The notes beneath the pieces were generated by a model. That model worked only from the letters and a program-made list of their open reading frames with translations, searched no databases and had not been told where the DNA came from. From Asterias rubens (taxonomy: Eukaryota; Echinodermata; Asteroidea; Forcipulatida; Asteriidae): a stretch of DNA of 64,000 nt. Below, piece after piece: positions 57,173 through 64,000 of this stretch. The DNA lies in the NCBI RefSeq assembly GCF_902459465.1, contig NC_047076.1:2617488-2681487 (forward strand), in the 5' to 3' direction. Position 1 is the stretch's first letter. Each line of letters opens with the position of its first letter. Position numbers and translations under genes: made by a program.

Positions 57173-57561
57173 TTAAAGACACTAGACACCTTTGGTAATT
57201 GTCAAAGACCAGTCTTCTCACCTAGTGTATCTCAACATATGCACAAAATAACAAACCTGTGCAAATTTGAACTCGATTGGTCGTCAAAAATGCGAGATAA
57301 AAATGGAAGAAAAAACCACCCTTGTTACACGAAGTTGTGTGCTTTCAGATGCTTGATTTCGAGCCTTATACGCGTGAGGTCTCGAATTCAATTCAAATAT
57401 TTTACTGAGAAATTACTTCTTTCTCAAAAACTATACGTTACTTCAGATGGAGCCGTTTCTCACAATGTTGTATACTATCAGCTCCCCATTACTCGTTACC
57501 AAGTAAGGTTTTATGCTAACAGTTATTTTGAGTGAAAACTGATAGTGTCCAGTGCCTTTAA
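57173..57561 (+). repeat. Family-A MITE, copy 11
   Basis: TTAA to TTAA; TTAAAGACACTAGACACCTT at left and GATAGTGTCCAGTGCC + TTTAA at right. Its right TTAA is also the left TTAA of the adjacent family-B copy. Confidence 0.87.
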
Positions 57562-57877
57562 AGCAATCGCACAACATCGGTAAACAGTATTGTCCAAAGG
57601 CCCACACTTTGTGTATCACAACTTATATGTAAAATAACAAACCGGTGAAAATTTAGGCTCAATCGGTCATCGGAGTCGGGAGAAAATAACGGGAAAACCC
57701 ACCCTTGTCTCCGCACGTTTCGTCGTGTCATGACATGTGTTTAAAACAAATCCGTTATTCTCGATATCGAGAATTGATAATTGTTGTAATGTTTTCACAA
57801 AAAGTAAAGCATTTCATGGAATAATATTTCAAGGGAAGTCTTTCACCATTACCTGAAAGTGTCCAATGGCTTTAATG
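57558..57877 (+). repeat. Family-B MITE, copy 3
   Basis: TTAAAGCAATCGCACAACAT, CAGTATTGTCCAAAGGCCCA, TCTCCGCACGTTTCGTCGTG, GTGTCATGACATGTGTT, TTCTCGATATCGAGAATTG and GAAAGTGTCCAATGGC + TTTAA. Abuts family-A copy 11 with a shared TTAA. Confidence 0.85.
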
Positions 57878-58892
57878 TACGTGACTTTTTCTAATGCATC
57901 CTCTATACCTTAGGGTGTTTCCGACCAAAACCAAGCGGATGAACAAAAAACCGTCTGAGATAAAAAGATAACGAAAACAGTTCGGTGTACAGAACGTGAC
58001 TGGATCAATCAAACATAGGGGGACAGTTCACCTTTGAAAAGTTTCCCTTGAGAAAATTTGTTATTGTTGATTCAAATGTATATTTTTTCCTGATACAATG
58101 TACCATGTGTGCTTATCGGATGAAAAGCTACGAGGAGTTGTCTGAGTGTTCTCGAAACAAATATTGTGCTTTTACGTTTTGTTTGTGGACATAATAATTT
58201 GATTACTTTTACAAAACACACTTATAAAACACGTGAAGGCTAGCAAAGAATGTTTATGTTTTCATAACAAATAAACAAATTGGCATTCGTTGTTGATTAC
58301 TATTCGTCATGTTTGGTATATACTGCAACCGTAAAACACTGCTCATTTTGTACAAGTCTATTGTTTTACACCGTTTGGCATGTTTATCGCTATATCGAAA
58401 CCCAACTTGAAAAGGTGCAGAGGTAAAAAGGCTAACTCTTCATCAAAGGAGACAGCATTAAACACACCTACAGTATGCTTACGGGTAATTCCATGGTCAG
58501 TCGCAAAACACTTTTCTGTGTCATTTCTTGATCTTGGTGCTAGAAGTTCTATGTGAGATATTCTTTCCACTAAGTTTATAGACTGGTTTGTACTTGACAC
58601 CCAAGGCTTTGAAGTGATGACATTAGACATGTTGTGGGCTTTGTTGTAAAAAGCGGTCAGTCTTATTACACAACAAGGACCTGGAAAAAATCACTTAAAG
58701 TCACAACTTAAAAATTTCCTCTTACTAAAAAACTTCGGAAGGTTTACTACATGCAACAAGCAACTCTTATACATGAGTATCCAACAGGATACTTATAAAT
58801 GGTCAGCAACTATAACTTTTAGGTATACATGGCAAAACCATGTCAGTCGCATTCGCTAACGACTTGTCATCAAGTCTTACAATCTTTTTGTT

Positions 58893-58985
58893 ATACTATC
58901 AACAGCTCTCCATTACTCGTTACCAAGTAAAGTTTTATGGCAGTATTTATTTTGAGTAATTACCAATAGTGTCCACTGCCTTTTA
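58893..58985 (+). repeat. Family-A MITE, right-end fragment
   Basis: TACTATCAACAGCTCTCCAT through CCAATAGTGTCCACTGCC + TTTTAA; only the last about 90 bp. Confidence 0.75.
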
Positions 58986-59628
58986 ACAACAAGAAGTCTC
59001 CTCGATCCACTAAAGCTGAAGTAATAGCCTGGCCGATTTTCTACCTTCCGCCCAGGTAAAAAACAGGACAGTTAATATTTTCGTTCAGAACCTTAAAGAA
59101 GTCTCCCGAATTCCGAAAATCTACTCGGCTGAAATGTAGAATATAAAGAAATACAAGTTATCAAAAGAACATAATCTACCTGGCATGTAGATACACACGG
59201 CGTATTGCCCTTGACATAGTTTTTATGTAAAATCTGGGTTACTGCTTCATAGACACAAACATAAACTCTTTTTTTAATCATTTGGCCACCGGTACCGATT
59301 TGTTTAAAATTGTCCACCCCTGCCGTTTTGCTCTCAGCATGAGTGACCTTGCCTACTGACTTTGATGATAGTGTAATACTTAAAATGGGTGTCACTTGTA
59401 TTACGGTATTCTGGCCAGTAGAACAAATAACTAAAACTCAAGTGTAGATTCTCCTCTTTGGGCTGTAGATACAGAGTGGTTTATTATCACTGTATTGCTT
59501 TACAAAGATAGGCCTACCAGTCGAGAAGTAGCAGGGAAGGAAGAAAACACTGGATCGGGCCACAGTGCGAGATTTTGCACTGGGCTAACCAGGAGGGTCT
59601 GTCTATAAGTACAGAATAGTATACACAT

Positions 59629-59781
59629 AATGAATGTTTATGAGTGCAATGGTGCGAATATGTTCATGGGTTGAAAGAGGGAATGTTCTATTCAACGAGG
59701 CCAAGACGAGTTGAATGGAACATTCCAGCTTTCAACGAATGAACATTATTCGCACCATTGCACGAATGAAAAACATTCATT
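59629..59781. repeat. Palindrome, AATGAATG..CATTCATT, about 153 bp
   Basis: AATGAATGTTTATGAGTGCA with ATGGTGCGAATATGTTCAT and TTGAAAGAGGGAATGTTC on the left, mirrored with few mismatches on the right, around a GCCAAG centre. Hairpin-forming; MITE-like. Confidence 0.82.
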
Positions 59782-59954
59782 ATTTGTTTTATATAACATC
59801 CAAGTAGATCTTTGTCATTTTGATTGAAAGATACAACTTTCAAAACAAACAATTTCAACTGTAGAAGCCGAATGCTAGTAATTTTACTATGCCTTCTTGC
59901 AGTAACACCTGCTGCGTTACCAAAGACACGCGCACGCAGTGATGTTTTTACTCA

Positions 59955-60031
59955 GCTTTTTCGTTCCATCCGAAAAGTACCATTGCACGCTGCCAGCGTG
60001 CAATGGTACTTTTCGGATGGAACGAAAAAGC
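59955..60031. repeat. Perfect 77-nt palindrome, 38-bp arms, 1-nt centre
   Basis: The left arm GCTTTTTCGTTCCATCCGAA + AAGTACCATTGCACGCTG is the exact reverse complement of the right arm; the centre base is 59993. A further partial direct copy of the right arm, CAGCGTGCAATGGTACTTTT, follows at 60045-60064. Confidence 0.95.
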
Positions 60032-60644
60032 AGGGTGAGTGACTCAGCGTGCAATGGTACTTTTATTTGCTATCACGTGACGGACAATCCTCCAATCAAA
60101 TGGCAAGGATCTGCTTGGGTGTTATATAAAGAAGAATAATCTAAAGATGGAACATAGGGGCATTTTATACTTAAGTTGTGGGGACAGACTAGGTGGTCAT
60201 AAAGGTCGTAAATTTGTCAAGTCCCAGACATGGTCAAGACAACCAGTCTACTGGTGTCTGGGTGGGGCATAGATTTATTTAGGAGGGGTGCTTGTGAGAG
60301 TGGGGGAAGTGCCTGGGGTAAAAACCAAATTACCAGCTTACAATAGTTTCATTCAGTTTCATGTTTCAAGAATGTTTATGTAAAAGCTTATTTTGATGCC
60401 TATTATGTAGAGGTATTAAGAAGTAACAAATAAATGGGTGAACAAGATTTTGTAAAATATGAAACGATTAAGTACAAATTCACCAAACTCAAAAACACAG
60501 CTCCATGGTAAAATGTGTAAAAATGTGAAGTTTTTCGCCCGAATAAGAAGAACATCAATTTTATTCTTTAGAAAATCTATAAATTTAACATCCATACATC
60601 GTTTGCAGTACCCGTTGCTAGAACAAGGATTCGAACTGCCTCTA

Positions 60645-60735
60645 CCCACCGGGAAACCTCTGTGGTCTAGGTGGTATGACACTGGTCTATCGCAAAGGTC
60701 GTGGGTTCGGATCCCACCCGAGTAATAAGCCTGTT
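60645..60735 (+). repeat. tRNA-like SINE head
   Basis: A-box-like CTGTGGTCTAGGTGGTATGA and B-box GTGGGTTCGGATCCCAC; closes with GAGTAATAAG. The acceptor stem is not convincing, so I do not call a tRNA gene. Confidence 0.55.
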
Positions 60736-60850
60736 TTTTTTTCTCTCACAGAAGTCGGGTAAGTACTGAGTATTCAGTACTAACACACATCGGTGTATGG
60801 GTAAAAACCGAAATGAATATTCTTTATCCCCGATGCAAAGTTAACATATA

Positions 60851-61222
60851 TTAAAGGGTACTGGACACTATTGGTAATTGTCAAAGACCAGTCTTCTCTC
60901 TTGGTGTATCTCAACATTGCATAAATTTGAGCTCAATTGGTCGTCGAAGATGCGCAACTTGCGAGATAACTATGAAACAAAAAACACCCTTGTCACAGTT
61001 GTTTGCTTTCCGATGCTTGATTTTGAGACCTCAAATTCTAGATCTGAGTCTCGAAATCAAATTCGTGGAAAAACACTTCTTTCTCGAAAACTACGTCACT
61101 TCAGAGGGAGTCGTTTCTCACAATGTTTTATACTATATCAACCTCTCCCCATTACTCGTTGCCAAGTAAGGTTTTATGCTAATAATAATTGAGAAATTGC
61201 CAATAGTGTTCACTGCCTTTAA
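60851..61222 (+). repeat. Family-A MITE, copy 12
   Basis: TTAAAGGGTACTGGACACTA at left and CCAATAGTGTTCACTGCC + TTTAA at right, 372 bp. The short stretch encoding CATAAAATAACAAACCTGTG is deleted. Confidence 0.88.
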
Positions 61223-61934
61223 AGTTCTTCCTACACTAACTGTATATGTTCTGCCTGTCTGGAGATCAATAAATAAATAATATTTATAAATAAAAAAGCA
61301 ACATCACTGTAGTTGTTGAAACGTTTTCTCGATCATCAAATTAAAAAGAAGTAAAGAAAGAAGAAAATAATATGCGGAGGAAATATCAACAACTGTATAA
61401 ATACTGCTCCGTAAATTTGAGTGGGAGGGTACCAGTTGCAACAATGAAAACTTTAAGTCCTTTTGGCTGGTACCCAGTTTGTGCTAAGCAACATTTGTCG
61501 GTGCTTAGTACATTGTTATGCGTTACAAGCTTTATGAAATTGAGGCCATGTAATTCCTAGAAAAATATTCATTCAATAAGGCATCCTGCCAATACTACAC
61601 AGTGCCAAAGCATTATTTCCCCCACTAGTGTTTTTTGTGCAAAGTCCAAGCTATGTCGTACCCTTGTACCACCGTAATGTGTCAACACAACAAGTGGTTT
61701 GAACAATACATTTCGAGAGGTCGAACAGAGGTAAACAACATGTGCAGTCCTACAAATCGATAACATAAATAAATTTTGCGATATAGATATCTGTAAATAT
61801 GACGTAGAAATGTTGATGTCCTTTAAAAAACAAGGACGTGTGGAATACTAATTTGAGTTGAAGGGTAGGCTATACATTGTTCTAAGTATAACGGCACAAA
61901 ACATATGTCCACAGATTTACATTTAAACTTAGAC

Positions 61935-62800
61935 AGTTTATAGGTCAAACAATTGACTAAACTAATTCTCCATGCGCTAAAAACGATCAAAAGGATAAAA
62001 GTTTGTTGTCCCACAAACCCACCCAGCTCTCATTCATCGCTTGATGACACATTGCTTGCGATATCCGCTTGACTAAATACTGGCGTACCTATCAATATTT
62101 CAAATTCAATTTCAATTCACTTTATTATCCACGATTGGAAATTCATTTCGGCCTTTTATACAACAAATTTACAAAATTTACTGAAAATTATTATCTACCA
62201 TAAAACAGACAAAAAAAAAACACTACAAGCCACAAAGCCTATAATATATATATATAATTAATACATGAAAAGCAGAATTTTAAAAGATTGATTTTACAAA
62301 AATGTTACAGAAAAACTAACATAAAAACATATAAAATAAATAAAACCCATGACGATCTGTGTTTTATTGCATGAAAGAATCAACGTTCCACTTGTTCATT
62401 AACAATCCGGACACCTGAGGGGACAAATGAGTAAGCATAACGCTTTGATTTAATTCTGAGCTGTAAAAGACGGTTACTTCTCGCTCCGGACACTTTTGCA
62501 TATGCAATCGTGTCCGGGGCTATGCAAAACCGTCCGGCAGACATGTACGTGACTGTACATATGTGCGCGCGATAAGCGAGCGTGCATGCACTGAACCTAC
62601 ATACGTATAAGCAGCTTGAATGTTCACGTATTTTATAATTGCAGCAAATACCGAACGGCCAACACTTCCCATGTCATTCATGACATGCACTTAGCTTGTA
62701 AAAAATGGCGAACGTGCTCCGTCGACCAAGGGCGTTTTATTTACTGCAAAAAACGGTTTTTGCACGGGGCGGACACAACTGCATATGCACATGTGTCCGG
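61935..62800 (+). repeat. Duplicated block, left copy
   Basis: From GTCAAACAATTGACTA to GGGGCGGACACAACTGC. It is repeated at 63515-64000 with the middle part (about 62147-62514, containing CATTTCGGCCTTTTATACAA and an AT-rich run) absent in the right copy. Contains TTCAATTTCAATTCACTTTA and GCGCGATAAGCGAGCGTGCA. Confidence 0.88.
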
Positions 62801-62900
62801 GCGGACACAATTGCATTATGCAGCAGCGTCCGGGCGGACACGATTGCATAATGCAAAACCGTCCGGCGGACACTCTTGCGTATGCATTACTGTCCTCCGT
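62765..62900. repeat. Array of imperfect palindromes, GGCGGACAC..GCAT..GTGTCCG
   Basis: About four units of 30-33 bp, each with outer GGCGGACAC / GTGTCCGG-like arms and an inner GCATATGC or GCATTATGC palindrome. A related single unit lies at 62485-62535 and the array restarts at about 63970. Copies differ by a few bases. Confidence 0.8.
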
Positions 62901-63250
62901 ATAAATTATCAAAGCAAGACGAACTCCTACTTTTAGTATGGTCGACATCCAAAGATAAATTATTACAGCAAGACGAAATCCTACTTTTAGGATGTCGACA
63001 TGGCGTAATAAATTATCAAAGCAAGACGAACTTCTACTTTTAGTATGGTGGACATCCAAAGATAAATTATTACAGCAAGACGAAATCCTACTTTTAGGAT
63101 GTCGACATGGCGTAAATAAATTATCAAAGCAAGACGAACTCATACTTTTAGTATGGTCGACATCCAAAGATAAATTATTACAGCAAGACGAAATCCTACT
63201 GTTAGGATGTCGACATCCAAAGATATATCACAGAAAGACGTCATCCTACT
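62900..63250 (+). repeat. Satellite-like tandem repeat, about 118 bp x 3
   Basis: The unit has two related halves: AAATTATCAAAGCAAGACGA with CTTTTAGTATGGTCGACATC, and AAATTATTACAGCAAGACGA with CTTTTAGGATGTCGACAT. Three consecutive units start near 62902, 63006 and 63116, very similar to each other, then a degraded end. Confidence 0.9.
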
Positions 63251-63514
63251 TTTGATGTCAACATCCTGACATAATTATCTCGGTTTGTCGACCTATTTGC
63301 GTTCAAGATGTCGTCATCCGGATATCATTTTGTCGGATGGCACCTCCAGAGCTCCGTAGTACGGAGTATGGACTGTAAGACACAATGAAACCGAGTATAA
63401 TACATGTAGTGACATTACCAAAAGTGCAACCATCAGCCCTTGAAGTTACATTATGTGTTTAGTTGAGTCAATTTAGAGGGTGTGAGAACAGTGAAAAGTC
63501 TGCTGACATTTTTT

Positions 63515-64000
63515 CTATAGGTCAAACAATTGACTAGACTAATTCTCCATGCGCTAAAAACGATCAAAAGGATACAAGTTTGTTGTCCCACAAACCCACC
63601 CAGCTCTCATTCATCGCTTGATCACACATTGCTCGCGATATCCGCTTGACTAAATACTGGCGTACCTATCAATATTTCAAATTCAATTTCAATTCACTTT
63701 ATTATCCACGATTGGAACACGGGGCTATGCAAAACCGTCCGGCAGACATGTACGTGACTGTACATATGTGCGCGCGATAAGCGAGCGTGCATGCACTGAA
63801 CCTACATACGTATAAGCAGCTTGAATGTTCACGTATTTTATAATTGCAGCATATACCCAACGGCCGAACACTTCCCATGTCATTCATGACATGCACTTAG
63901 CTTGTAAAAAATGGCGAACGTGCTCCGTCGACCAAGGGCGTTTTATTTACTGCAAAAACGTTTTTTGCACGGGGGCGGACACAACTGCATATGCACATAT
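63515..64000 (+). repeat. Duplicated block, right copy (continues past window)
   Basis: Near-identical to 61935-62146 joined directly to 62515-62800. The left copy has about 370 bp extra at the junction. It is cut by the window end. Confidence 0.88.

Larger units (their letters stand above)
55006..64000. other. 9 kb right of SLC22 copy 2 exon 1: repeats, no exon seen
   Basis: Family B (55756-56095, 57558-57877) and family A (56151-56270, 57173-57561, 58893-58985, 60851-61222) elements, two strong palindromes (59629-59781, 59955-60031), a SINE head (60645-60735) and a satellite-like zone from about 61.9 kb to the edge. Stretches 56.3-57.1, 57.9-58.85 and 59.0-59.6 kb show nothing recognisable apart from a 90-codon minus-strand open frame at 58358-58630 of unknown origin. 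Confidence 0.55.

Noticed and set aside
58358..58630. 90-codon minus-strand open frame starting MSNVITSKPWV
   Set aside because: No recognisable domain, no clear splice or promoter context; could be a transposon fragment. Noted in the region entry only.
62460..63250. CRISPR-like array
   Set aside because: Repeats are contiguous palindromes and satellite units without unique spacers, in an animal genome.

Overview
This is animal nuclear DNA, most likely from an echinoderm and probably a sea star. Its genes are built of many small exons with GT-AG introns. The exons join in phase into bilaterian proteins: CREB, NFX1 and SLC22 transporters. The introns and intergenic DNA are AT-rich and crowded with palindromic MITE-like elements and tRNA-derived SINEs of the kind seen in echinoderm genomes. 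The sea-star assignment rests on recollection of the repeat families and was not tested.

Layout. (1) 1-19.5 kb, plus strand: a complete CREB1/CREM/ATF1-type gene. It has a probable 5' UTR exon ending at 1806, a 9.3-kb first intron, seven coding exons at 11189-18576 (295 aa) and a 3' UTR with an internal tandem duplication. A possible first exon of a divergent gene lies at the left edge. (2) 19.5-26.3 kb: intergenic and repeat-rich. (3) 26.3-38.4 kb, minus strand: a complete NFX1 gene with 17 coding exons (1008 aa), a RING/PHD-like finger, NF-X1 cysteine-rich repeats and an R3H domain; one intron is GC-AG. CREB and NFX1 converge tail to tail. (4) 38.4-42.2 kb: the interval between the divergent NFX1 and SLC22 genes, with hairpin elements. 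(5) 42.17-51.54 kb, plus strand: a complete nine-exon SLC22-family transporter (583 aa) with a dead duplicate of exon 7. Its last exon contains a short stretch nearly identical to a MITE terminus. (6) 51.5-64 kb: a minus-strand SLC22 terminal-exon remnant, then the first exon of a second plus-strand SLC22 paralogue whose remaining exons were not found, then MITEs, perfect palindromes and satellite-like arrays to the right edge.

Functionally, CREB is a cAMP/PKA-responsive bZIP activator, NFX1 a zinc-finger transcriptional and post-transcriptional regulator, and the SLC22 proteins plasma-membrane organic-ion carriers; nothing suggests they form one pathway. All coding models were derived by reading exon phase and splice dinucleotides by eye. 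Copy numbers and boundaries of repeats are approximate.

I found no CRISPR array, operon or prokaryotic system. The most unusual signals concern transposable elements touching gene structure: a MITE terminus in the coding end of a transporter, a consensus CRE carried by a repeat inside the CREB gene, a repeat that appears to supply the NFX1 polyadenylation signal, and minisatellite or microsatellite tracts that abut splice acceptors.
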